Below are positions 1-6,420 of a stretch of 6,890 nt of DNA, one piece after another; position 1 is the first letter of the stretch, and the number at the start of each line of letters is the position of its first letter. The notes below the pieces were generated by a model. That model worked only from the letters and a program-made list of their open reading frames with translations, did not search any database and was not told where the DNA came from. This DNA comes from Anaerolineales bacterium (lineage in GTDB: Bacteria; Chloroflexota; Anaerolineae; Anaerolineales; DRMV01), in the NCBI GenBank assembly GCA_027044735.1, contig JALUBW010000261.1:1-6890 (forward strand), given 5' to 3'. The position numbers and the translations under genes were made by a program.

Positions 1-1802
1 TGAGTGGCTACCACCACTGCTCGGCGGCCAGCCTTCAGCCATGCTTTCAGGAAATCTAACCGCTCGGCCCGGTGCTTGGGCACAATGTTAGTGGAAAGGT
101 AGACCAATGCCACCGCTCCGTCTTCCAAAGGAAAAGGCGTCCCCTCCTCCCAACCGGTTATCCCTTGGCCCACCCCGCGCTCCCGCAGTGCCCGGTAGAG
201 TTCCAGGCTGGTGCGTACAGTGTTGACCACTACCATCACCGAGCCATGCCGTTCCCCCAGTTCGGACACTTCGTCGGCCAAGCCCTCCACCGGCCGCGGG
301 GTGAGGTCTACCTCCATTTCGGTGCGGTGCATCAGGCCGAAGAGGCGCGGCGGGTCGGGATGAAGTTCCTCCGCAGCCGGTTCGCCTTCCTCGTCCACGA
401 AAATCAGGGGCCGGGTGGCCGTCATCTGGAGCACGGTCAAACCCATCTCCTGCCGCAGCACATCAAAGATTTGTCGGCTCACTTGCCAGTATTCCATGGG
501 CAAGTTCTGCAACTCGTCCAGCACCAGCACTGCGCCGATGAGGTTATGGAGTTTGCGCAGCATCCCGTTCTGGTAGCCCAGCAGAGTGTGGAAGACCTGC
601 ACGAAGGTGGTGACCACGATTTCACTTTCCCACCCTTCGGTGAGGAGCAGAGCCTCGGCTACGGGGCGGTTTTCGTCCTCCACTTTGTAAGCAATGTCAG
701 CCAAATGATGATGGCGCAGCAGGTAGCGGTGCTCGTTGGCCGCGAAATTGGGCACGCCCCAAGCCAGCACATCCCGCGCCACCTGATAGTTTTGCTCAAT
801 AAGGTTGATGAAGGGCAGCGCGTACACGATGTGCGGGGCTGTGCCGTAATGCGTAGCCAGGCGCTCCCGCAGCACGAAGGCCGCGGAGAGCGCGGCCAGC
901 GTTTTGCCCATGCCCGTAGGCGCGGTCAGGGAGAGGGGCCAGGGAGGCGGCACAGGGATAGCCCCGGCGCGCTCGGTCACCGTGCGGAAGAAGGCGGATC
1001 GCTCCCGATCCAGGTCATGGCGGGGTTGCGGGAAACGATGAGACACATAGCGCTCTACCAGGTTACCGGGCAGGTGGGGCCGTGAGGGGAGAGGCTTCAG
1101 TCCGGCCGCGCTGCGCTTGTCCGCGTCGATGAGCGCGGAGAAGAGCAACTGACCCCACAGGGCGAGGCGTGCCCGATCATCCGCTGCGAGGGGACCAGAG
1201 GGCTTGTCCAGAAAGTGGAGAGAACGGGCCAGATACTCCAGAGTTTCGGTGACCTCGGCTGGCTCTACGAAGAAGGGCATCACATCATCCAGCCCCAAGG
1301 CGTTGAGTTCCGAGACCACCTCATCACGCCGATCGTGAAGGTCGTTCCACTGGGCGCGAAGGCGTTGTAACGGAGCAGGGAGCATCTCATCTTTGTGCGC
1401 GGCCCAGGCGTCAAGCGCGTCCAGGCTGGGCACCAGGTTGCCGGGTGCTCGCAAGTGGCCATGATGCCGGTGTACGACGACAAAGGCCAGCAGGGGAAGA
1501 TAGGCCTGTGGATCATCCCAGCCACGCTCTCCCACTTGATCACGCGCAAGCCAAGCCGCGAACACGGCCGAGGGGAAGGCGTGAAACTCCAGCCCATTGG
1601 GAGGCCGTTTGCCATGCAGATGCGCTTGGAAGAACGACGTATACTTGCCCACGTCGTGGCTGGCACCTACCAGGTAGGCCATCCTCCCCAGCAGATCTCG
1701 GGCCCGGAGTGCCGGGTGAGCCAGCGCGTCCCGTGCGCCCCGGGCCACTTCGCGTAAGTGGTCTTGCAGCGCTCGTCCCGGATGGGATTCAGCCCGTGGC
1801 AT
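1..1802 (-). CDS. cas3: Cas3 nuclease-helicase (HD plus SF2 helicase), C-terminal end outside window
   Basis: Cas3 is recruited by target-bound Cascade, then nicks and unwinds DNA with an HD nuclease and an ATP-driven SF2 helicase. From ATG 1802 the frame is open for 600 residues to the window edge with no stop. HD domain: H15, H49-D50 in GASHDVGKYTSFFQ, H74, the HRHHGHL segment (111-117) and LIDADKR (224-230). Helicase: Walker A TAPTGMGKT (293-301), with Met where Ser is common; LPFINLIEQ (329-337); IVVTTFVQVF (395-404); DEAD-like box DELQ (429-432); motif III TATRP (461-465); VVVNTV (524-529); LSTNIVPKHR (570-578); and the beginning of motif V, VVVAT, where the sequence ends. GGAGG at 1816-1812 lies 9 nt before the start, which overlaps the cas5 end by 14 nt. 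All visible catalytic motifs are intact, so it looks functional. Confidence 0.96.
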   Translation of the reverse strand, partial: MPRAESHPGRALQDHLREVARGARDALAHPALRARDLLGRMAYLVGASHDVGKYTSFFQAHLHGKRPPNGLEFHAFPSAVFAAWLARDQVGERGWDDPQAYLPLLAFVVVHRHHGHLRAPGNLVPSLDALDAWAAHKDEMLPAPLQRLRAQWNDLHDRRDEVVSELNALGLDDVMPFFVEPAEVTETLEYLARSLHFLDKPSGPLAADDRARLALWGQLLFSALIDADKRSAAGLKPLPSRPHLPGNLVERYVSHRFPQPRHDLDRERSAFFRTVTERAGAIPVPPPWPLSLTAPTGMGKTLAALSAAFVLRERLATHYGTAPHIVYALPFINLIEQNYQVARDVLAWGVPNFAANEHRYLLRHHHLADIAYKVEDENRPVAEALLLTEGWESEIVVTTFVQVFHTLLGYQNGMLRKLHNLIGAVLVLDELQNLPMEYWQVSRQIFDVLRQEMGLTVLQMTATRPLIFVDEEGEPAAEELHPDPPRLFGLMHRTEMEVDLTPRPVEGLADEVSELGERHGSVMVVVNTVRTSLELYRALRERGVGQGITGWEEGTPFPLEDGAVALVYLSTNIVPKHRAERLDFLKAWLKAGRRAVVVAT

Positions 1803-2565
1803 CGCCTGTTTCCTCCAGAAACACATGCCAGATATTGGGCGGGTCATCGGGCAAGTGGAACCGCGTTCCCGTCACGCTCAGCCGCAAAGGCTTTCCGTTA
1901 TCCTCCCAAAGCACCGAGGCCACAGCGCGCAATGTCCTGTCCGGGTGGAAGTCCAACGGCATCTGGTCCGGGAGGATGCGAATGCCCGGGGCAACAAGCC
2001 GTGAAGATTCGGTGATCCGGTTGGTGAGCACAACCGTGTCCACCAACGCCGGCTGGGTATCGCTCGCCCACCGGATTTCATCCTCCTCGTAAAGGCGCCC
2101 GTTTTCCACCCAGGCTGGACAGAAAGCTGCTCCCAGAAAGAGGGGATAGGCGTAACGAGGTATGCTTACCCACTCCGCCACGCTTCGGGTAATGCCTGCG
2201 TCCTCGTGTTGGAAGAAGACCCGATAGCGCAGCAGCGAGGAAGGCACAGTCTCCTTGGGAAGCACCCACTCTGCGGGTATTTGCGTGCGCGCCTCACGAC
2301 CGTGCCAGTCCTCCAGTTTGGTTTGCAATAAGTTGACCGTCTGGATGATGGTGCGCACCGGTGCCCTCAAGGCGACCCCAATGCGGGCCTTGTCCAAGGA
2401 GAGGCGTTGGTAATATGTGTCTCGCCGCCACCCCAACAGCGCGGCAATAACGCCCATCAGCGTAGTGCGCGGTGGCACGTGGTACGAGAGGGAGGATGAG
2501 TTGGTATAAAACTTGCGGAAGTGAGCCATCGGGCCCACCAGATCAAAAGCGACTAACGGTCCCAT
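1789..2565 (-). CDS. cas5: Cas5 subunit of type I-B Cascade (Cas5h/Cas5b)
   Basis: Cas5 is the RAMP protein that caps the 5' handle of the crRNA and contacts Cas8 in Cascade. The product is 258 residues from ATG 2565. The N-terminus is characteristic: MGPLVAFDLVGPMAHFRKFY, then SSSLSYHVPPRTTLMGVIAALLG (23-45), the segment in which Cas5 proteins share a conserved PPRTT(L/I)xG turn and helix. Further along are RVFFQHEDAG (115-124) and YPLFLGAAFCPAWVE (140-154), and a C-terminal strand LSVTGTRFHLP. A ribosome site AAGGAGG (2577-2571) lies 5 nt before the start. The end overlaps the start of cas3 by 14 nt, indicating translational coupling. No catalytic role is expected because a separate Cas6 is encoded, unlike type I-C where Cas5 cuts crRNA. 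Confidence 0.93.
   Translation of the reverse strand: MGPLVAFDLVGPMAHFRKFYTNSSSLSYHVPPRTTLMGVIAALLGWRRDTYYQRLSLDKARIGVALRAPVRTIIQTVNLLQTKLEDWHGREARTQIPAEWVLPKETVPSSLLRYRVFFQHEDAGITRSVAEWVSIPRYAYPLFLGAAFCPAWVENGRLYEEDEIRWASDTQPALVDTVVLTNRITESSRLVAPGIRILPDQMPLDFHPDRTLRAVASVLWEDNGKPLRLSVTGTRFHLPDDPPNIWHVFLEETGDATG
1812..1816 (-). promoter_or_regulatory. Ribosome binding site of cas3 within the cas5 end
   Basis: GGAGG lies 9 nt before ATG 1802, inside the last codons of cas5, and supports this start for cas3. Confidence 0.7.
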
Positions 2566-2570
2566 AATGT

Positions 2571-2577
2571 CCTCCTT
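2571..2577 (-). promoter_or_regulatory. Ribosome binding site of cas5, overlapping the cas7 stop
   Basis: AAGGAGG begins on the last base of the cas7 TAA and lies 5 nt before ATG 2565. The arrangement supports coupled translation of cas7 and cas5. Confidence 0.85.
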
Positions 2578-3617
2578 TATGAGGAGGCTCGGATCTTCTT
2601 CATCAGGTCGTTGAGATCTTGTACCACATCCTCTCCCAATTCTTCCTTCAGGCCGGTAGCCAGAGCCGCGCCTGGGCCAAACTCATCATGAGCCCACACT
2701 ACCGCCCACTGAATGGCGTCTTGATGTCCCTTCAGCCACTCCACCAGGGGGCCAAAGTCCAAGGACACGTCGGCATTGCTCTCCAGCCCCTCGTCCTTGC
2801 CTAATCGCAAGCGGGTGCGGAAATCCCCCAAGAACGTCGCGTCGTCCTTGTACTCTATCCGCAAGTAAAGCCGCGGGGTCTGGCCGATCTTGCTGCGGCT
2901 GGTCGCTATCAGGGGCAGGCTGTTGATGAGCGAATGGCCCAGCAATTTGACATCCGTGTCCAGAAGGCCCGTTTCCCGCGCGCGCCAGGCACTCACCAAG
3001 CCGTAGAAGGCCAGGAAGGAATACTTGACCCGCCAATCCTTGCCCATGGTGCCATATTCTCCCTTCTCGCCTCGTTCCCGACCGGCAAAGTGAGAGGTGA
3101 TGGTAGAGGAGGGGAGAAGTTCTACACGGTTAAGGGAATAACCCCACGAGAATTGAACCGGACCCGTGTAGGTGATATGGCTACCTGCGCCCTCTTCCGA
3201 ACCGATGGGCATGGTGGCGCCGAAAAGGCGCACATCTATCAAGCGTGCTAACAACCATTCGCGGAAGGTGCTGTCCTTTGCCACATCCTTGGTGCTTTGC
3301 TTTTTTGCCCCGGTATCATGGAAGAACGCTTGCGCCAGGCCGTCAATGCGTTGCTTGGCCGACACGACGCTTCCTCCCATTGTACGCACCCACACATCTT
3401 GAGGCTGGGGGTAAGACCAGGGGCGTTTTGTCCAATCCTCTTCATCCCATGCGATCCAGTAATCGCGCAGATAGCGCTTCAAGCGCACATCGCTCACCAG
3501 GTTGCGCCCGGAATCGTAGTCCATGCGCGGGCGATTTTCCTCATCGGGGTCGCCGTTGGGATTGCACAACCGGGCATCGTACAGGAACAAGATTTCGCTA
3601 TTTCGGGTGACGGTCAT
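2577..3617 (-). CDS. cas7: Cas7 backbone subunit of type I-B Cascade (Csh2 family)
   Basis: Cas7 is the RAMP protein that polymerises along the crRNA spacer to form the Cascade backbone. The product is 346 residues from ATG 3617 (MTVTRNSEILFLYDARLC), chosen because AAGGAGG at 3630-3624 lies 6 nt upstream; a longer in-frame start at 3731 would read antisense-like junk from the RAYT region. Csh2-type landmarks are NPNGDPDEENRPR (19-31), DVRLKR (43-48), DVRLFGATMPIG (128-139), TGPVQFSWGYSLN (151-163) and GTMGKDWRVKYSFLAFYG (189-206). It overlaps the RAYT by 20 nt and is followed by cas5 after 11 nt, whose ribosome site touches the cas7 stop. Length and motifs are normal for the family, with no sign of damage from the neighbouring insertion. 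Confidence 0.95.
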   Translation of the reverse strand: MTVTRNSEILFLYDARLCNPNGDPDEENRPRMDYDSGRNLVSDVRLKRYLRDYWIAWDEEDWTKRPWSYPQPQDVWVRTMGGSVVSAKQRIDGLAQAFFHDTGAKKQSTKDVAKDSTFREWLLARLIDVRLFGATMPIGSEEGAGSHITYTGPVQFSWGYSLNRVELLPSSTITSHFAGRERGEKGEYGTMGKDWRVKYSFLAFYGLVSAWRARETGLLDTDVKLLGHSLINSLPLIATSRSKIGQTPRLYLRIEYKDDATFLGDFRTRLRLGKDEGLESNADVSLDFGPLVEWLKGHQDAIQWAVVWAHDEFGPGAALATGLKEELGEDVVQDLNDLMKKIRASS

Positions 3618-4311
3618 GGGATACCTCCTTTTTGGATTTTGCATGGAGTTGGTAGGGGCGAGGCACTGCCTCACCTTCGGCTTGCAACATATGCCACAGG
3701 GCGCGGGTCTGAGGGTCGGGGCCGGTAGCATGGGGGTTGTAACGATCCAGGTGCCAGCGTAGAGGGTTGTCGGCGATGTAACGCCGGATGGCGTTCAAGG
3801 CCCGCGCGGTGCGGATGATGTGTTCGTAGTAGTTCCGTTGCCACACAGGCGCGCCGGGGGTGTTGCGCAACACGTTGAGGCGTTTGGTAACCGCAGATTT
3901 GAATCCCGCAATGAACGAACCCAACGAACGGGGCGCTGGCCCCCGGGGTTGTAGGGGCGACCGGCCGGTCGCCCCTACATTGGGCGCACGGCCGTGCACC
4001 TCTACCGCGTCGTCGCGGTGTCCGGTCCCATCATCCGTTTCCACAATCCACACAATCCCGTGAATGTGGTTAGGCATGACCACGAATTCGTCGGGAAACA
4101 ATTCAATTTCCGCGCGAATTTCCGCGGAACGGAACCATTCTTCCCACACAATTTCCCCAAACGCGTTCAACACCATTTCCCCATCCACCACCCGGCCAAA
4201 CAAGGGCACGCGGTCGTGGGTGCAGATGGTGACGAAATACGCCGCGGGGGCGCGGTAATCCCACCTATTCAGGCGAATGGATTTACGACGCCTGTGCACG
4301 ATATTTGGCAT
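3598..4311 (-). CDS. REP-associated tyrosine transposase (RAYT, Y1/IS200-like), inside the cas operon
   Basis: This is a Y1 HUH single-strand DNA transposase of the REP-associated (TnpA_REP) group; such enzymes nick and join at REP palindromes and are usually single-copy genes without classic IS ends. The product is 237 residues from ATG 4311 (MPNIVHRRRKSIRLNRWDY). Earlier in-frame starts lie inside cas8b and add no family sequence. Seen in order: YFVTICTHDRVPLFG (25-39), the HUH pair H82-I-H84 in MPNHIHGIVW, a variable linker (about 91-128), FKSAVTKR, then WQRNYYEHIIR with catalytic-type tyrosines Y161/Y162, and DNPLRWHLDRYNP. All catalytic residues are present, so it could be active. It begins 4 nt after cas8b with only a weak SD (GGGGTGA) and overlaps the first 20 nt of cas7. 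A REP-like palindrome encodes residues 112-121. It is not a known Cascade component; the likely history is insertion between cas8b and cas7. Confidence 0.92.
   Translation of the reverse strand: MPNIVHRRRKSIRLNRWDYRAPAAYFVTICTHDRVPLFGRVVDGEMVLNAFGEIVWEEWFRSAEIRAEIELFPDEFVVMPNHIHGIVWIVETDDGTGHRDDAVEVHGRAPNVGATGRSPLQPRGPAPRSLGSFIAGFKSAVTKRLNVLRNTPGAPVWQRNYYEHIIRTARALNAIRRYIADNPLRWHLDRYNPHATGPDPQTRALWHMLQAEGEAVPRPYQLHAKSKKEVSHDRHPK
3624..3630 (-). promoter_or_regulatory. Ribosome binding site of cas7
   Basis: AAGGAGG, 6 nt before ATG 3617, decides the cas7 start. It lies within the last codons of the RAYT frame, which suggests that the RAYT tail runs into the original leader of cas7. Confidence 0.85.
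3652..3675. repeat. Second, degenerate REP-like inverted repeat at the RAYT 3' end
   Basis: GTAGGGGCGAGGCA (3652-3665) shares its first ten bases with the internal palindrome at 3951. After one base it is followed by TGCCTCACC, which pairs with the inner part of the arm (six pairs, one mismatch, two pairs). The outer part of the second arm has decayed. It encodes the EAVPRPY end of the RAYT and probably marks the 3' border of the acquired segment. Confidence 0.65.
3950..3979. repeat. Perfect 30-bp REP-like palindrome inside the RAYT gene
   Basis: The arm GTAGGGGCGACCGG (3951-3964) is followed at once by its exact reverse complement (3965-3978), and the flanking T/A pair extends it to 30 bp with no mismatch. 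It is translated in frame as VGATGRSPLQ in the variable linker between the HUH and tyrosine motifs. RAYT enzymes act on REP palindromes, so this is a plausible substrate-type site carried within the gene. In RNA it could form a very stable hairpin. Confidence 0.9.
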
Positions 4312-4315
4312 GCTC

Positions 4316-4747
4316 TCACCCCGTGGCAGTCCCTTCATCCTGCTTTTTAGAACCGCCAAACCGGCGCAAGTGATCAAACGCGTACCCCGAAAGCACCCAG
4401 TAGGTGTTTTCAGCCGGGGATAGAAGCCCCCCTGCCTGGTCCATGAGCGCTCGGGAAGCCGCGAACAGGTCACGCGTGGTGGGGTTCAGTGCGCGGTAAA
4501 TGCGGAGTTGATCCAACATCTCGTTGCTCAATCGTCGCACCTTGTTAGCGTCCATCCCTTGGAAGTGAATCTTGTTTAGGATAGGCACCGAGCCTGTGGC
4601 CTGCTGGGCACGGGCAATTTCGCCGACCAGGACGCCCAGCAGGAACAACGCCCGTTCCGCCGTCCCCAATCCCAAGGCATCCATGTAACTCCACACGTCC
4701 TCGGGAACTAAATTACGTATTTCGTCTGCATACTTGACATCGCTCAT
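4316..4747 (-). CDS. cas11b: Cas11b small subunit, internal in-frame translation product of cas8b
   Basis: This is a predicted separate small subunit of Cascade, made from the 3' end of cas8b in the same frame. An ATG at 4747 (Met541 of Cas8b) is preceded by AGAGGAGG at 4762-4755 with a 7-nt spacer, as strong as the sites before cas7 and cas5. The product would be 143 residues, starting MSDVKYADEIRN, largely helical and ending at the cas8b stop. It is established knowledge that type I-B, I-C and I-D systems translate Cas11 from an internal start in the large-subunit gene, and that Cas11 lines the Cascade backbone along Cas7. Position, length and ribosome site fit that pattern. Production here is inferred; the SD-like run also encodes FRGGRP, so chance is possible but unlikely to give this spacing. 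Confidence 0.75.
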   Translation of the reverse strand: MSDVKYADEIRNLVPEDVWSYMDALGLGTAERALFLLGVLVGEIARAQQATGSVPILNKIHFQGMDANKVRRLSNEMLDQLRIYRALNPTTRDLFAASRALMDQAGGLLSPAENTYWVLSGYAFDHLRRFGGSKKQDEGTATG

Positions 4748-6367
4748 CGGTCGTCCTCCTCTGAAAAGGTGCAAAATGCTCAGGTAGTAACGCAACAGGT
4801 GGGTTTGAACCAGGAACAATCGTAGCGCTGCATCAGGATCCTTTTGAGGCGCATGGACGTACGCGCCGTACTTTTGGAAACGATGCACGCTCGCGGTCTC
4901 CAGGAACAAGGGCAGCAATTCGCGGAAGTTCACGGGGCGCTCGGAAAGCAAAGCCTCCAGGAATTGGAAAAAGGCTTGCTGGCCGTGGCCGCGCTTGCCG
5001 ATGGGGAAGAGGTAGAAGATGGTGTTCAGACCCAGGTCCCAGGGATCCCACCGCTCTGTGCGGATAAGCGCGAGGTGTTGCTGAGCAAAAGAACGGGTCC
5101 GGTGGCGCGCCTCGTCCACCTCGTCCAGGCGAGAAGGGGGAACGTCCCGGATGTACTGCTGCAACTTGGTGGAGCGCCCATCGTCCTGAATGAACAGGAA
5201 GTCCAGCAAGTAAGAAGCCTTGGTGTTCTCAAAGCGTTGGTAGGCTTTGAGTTTTCCTTGGAATGATTGCCATCCTTCCCAGGTCAGGGTCGCTTCCCAG
5301 CGATCGGTTACGTACCCCGTCCAGGCTTCCAGGTCCGCGGCCGGTGGTCGCACATCCGGTCGGTGGAAGATAGGGACGATATACACTTTGCTCGTCAACT
5401 GACCCAGACGGCTCTTCAGCCGGGTGCGCATAAATGTCTCCCCTGCCAGCAGAGTCTGGTAGCATTGACGACAGATGGCATAGTTGCGATAGAAATTTGT
5501 CTTGCGAAAACCGCTAGCAAAGCCGGGCTTATCCGTAATGTACACTTTCAACCAGAAGCGAGTCGTGTTCTCGGTTATTTCGTCTCGGTGCTGACCACAA
5601 ACGTGGCAGCGTCCGGGACGCGCTTTCACGAACACGTCGCTCAGATAGTTGTCGTAGAGATAACGATGGTATGCGGGTTCCCTGGCCAACCAGCGGCCGT
5701 TCAAGTGCAGCGTGTAAAGGTACTTGGCCTTCTTGTCCAGATCAAGTTTTTGCTGGATCCCTACCTGCAAGATGGCCGCCATCAGGGCAATGGCTTTCTT
5801 GGCGCCCTGGGTCTGGGCATAGGCCTGAATCAGGGAAGAGGTCAGGCTCTCAGTACCCTGAGCCGCGGCCAGGGCTTCCAGTTCCTTGCGGCGGGCTTTG
5901 GGCACCCACTCCCAGTCCGCCCAGCCCAACGCAGGCAGGTTCCACACCCACCGGTATCGTTCCCCCGCCGACTTCTGCAGGGGGAGTTCCAGGTAAACTT
6001 CTGCCAGTGCGCGCTCAATTTCTTCTCGCAAAGCCGCGTCTTCCAGCCCCAGGGCCAGGGCGGGGAGCGCCTGGGAGATAAGATAGTCCAACTTGGCAAC
6101 GGTTACCCGGTCCTGCGCCACATTGCGCGACGCGTGTCCCACCCACAAGGCCTGGTACAGGTGCTCACTGTCCATCTCGTGCATTTTAGGAGAAGCCAGC
6201 CGCCACCGGCCGTCCTCCATTTTCAAGTCAAGGTGCACGATGCCCGCGTAACGGCCCAAATCGTCCACCTTGACCAGGGATTGCAGCAAGGCTTCCTCGT
6301 TGCTGCCGGCATGGGGACGGCGCCACTGCAAAGCGGCTTCACCCAGAACACGTAGTCCCTCTAACAT
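4316..6367 (-). CDS. cas8b: Cas8b large subunit of type I-B Cascade (Csh1/TM1802 family)
   Basis: This is the large subunit of the type I-B interference complex; in the family it recognises the PAM and helps recruit Cas3. The product is 683 residues from ATG 6367. That start has GGAGG at 6378-6374 with a 6-nt spacer and begins MLEGLRVLGEAALQW. A longer in-frame start at 6499 would only add an Arg/Glu-rich run read from a tandem repeat, so it was rejected. A zinc-binding pair is seen at C254-HV-C257 and C299-RQ-C302, separated by an aromatic-rich insert, as is common in Csh1. The C-terminal part is helical (LFLLGVLVGEIARAQQ, then PILNKIHFQGMDANKVRRL), matching the small-subunit-like domain of Cas8b. 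It starts 53 nt after cas6 and stops 4 nt before the RAYT. Assignment rests on the zinc motif, the C-terminal pattern and Csh2-type neighbours; the sequence family is divergent. Confidence 0.87.
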   Translation of the reverse strand: MLEGLRVLGEAALQWRRPHAGSNEEALLQSLVKVDDLGRYAGIVHLDLKMEDGRWRLASPKMHEMDSEHLYQALWVGHASRNVAQDRVTVAKLDYLISQALPALALGLEDAALREEIERALAEVYLELPLQKSAGERYRWVWNLPALGWADWEWVPKARRKELEALAAAQGTESLTSSLIQAYAQTQGAKKAIALMAAILQVGIQQKLDLDKKAKYLYTLHLNGRWLAREPAYHRYLYDNYLSDVFVKARPGRCHVCGQHRDEITENTTRFWLKVYITDKPGFASGFRKTNFYRNYAICRQCYQTLLAGETFMRTRLKSRLGQLTSKVYIVPIFHRPDVRPPAADLEAWTGYVTDRWEATLTWEGWQSFQGKLKAYQRFENTKASYLLDFLFIQDDGRSTKLQQYIRDVPPSRLDEVDEARHRTRSFAQQHLALIRTERWDPWDLGLNTIFYLFPIGKRGHGQQAFFQFLEALLSERPVNFRELLPLFLETASVHRFQKYGAYVHAPQKDPDAALRLFLVQTHLLRYYLSILHLFRGGRPMSDVKYADEIRNLVPEDVWSYMDALGLGTAERALFLLGVLVGEIARAQQATGSVPILNKIHFQGMDANKVRRLSNEMLDQLRIYRALNPTTRDLFAASRALMDQAGGLLSPAENTYWVLSGYAFDHLRRFGGSKKQDEGTATG
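4755..4762 (-). promoter_or_regulatory. Internal ribosome binding site inside cas8b (for Cas11)
   Basis: AGAGGAGG on the minus strand lies 7 nt before the in-frame ATG at 4747-4745. It is placed well inside the cas8b reading frame, not at a gene boundary, so it most likely drives translation of the Cas11 small subunit. Confidence 0.75.
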
Positions 6368-6371
6368 GGTT

Positions 6372-6393
6372 CGCCTCCGAAATTCCTCTCTAC
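6372..6393. repeat. 22-bp direct repeat, copy in the cas6-cas8b gap
   Basis: The 22 bases at 6372-6393 match 6432-6453 with three mismatches, all in the five central bases, at a spacing of exactly 60 bp. This copy carries the cas8b Shine-Dalgarno; the other lies in the cas6 tail. A small inverted repeat, CCTCT/AGAGG with a 4-nt loop, sits at 6385-6398. Confidence 0.65.
6374..6378 (-). promoter_or_regulatory. Ribosome binding site of cas8b, part of a duplicated repeat
   Basis: GGAGG lies 6 nt before ATG 6367 and sets the cas8b start. It lies inside a 22-bp unit (6372-6393) that has a near copy 60 bp upstream in the cas6 tail. Confidence 0.8.
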
Positions 6394-6420
6394 AGAGGGT
6401 TGTCGGGAACGTGGGAAGAG

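Noticed and set aside
72..1085. Plus-strand open frame of 337 codons opposite cas3
   Set aside because: It is antisense to a Cas3 frame with complete HD and helicase motifs. Its translation is rich in His/Gln/Pro with no recognisable domain, as expected for a GC-rich shadow frame.
3618..3731. 38-residue N-terminal extension of Cas7
   Set aside because: It lies in the RAYT 3' region and has no ribosome site; the AAGGAGG before 3617 and the Csh2 start sequence fix the start.
4100..4130. Repeated GCGGAAATT in the RAYT
   Set aside because: It is a two-copy 12-nt similarity encoding AEIRAEIE in a conserved part of the protein, explained by coding and not by a DNA-level repeat.
5267..6355. Plus-strand open frame of 362 codons opposite cas8b
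   Set aside because: It is antisense to the zinc-finger and N-terminal parts of Cas8b, with no ribosome site logic and no family-like motifs; a shadow frame.
6368..6420. Possible promoter in the cas6-cas8b gap
   Set aside because: There are no convincing -10/-35 elements in the 53 nt. The operon promoter is most likely upstream of cas6, outside the window.
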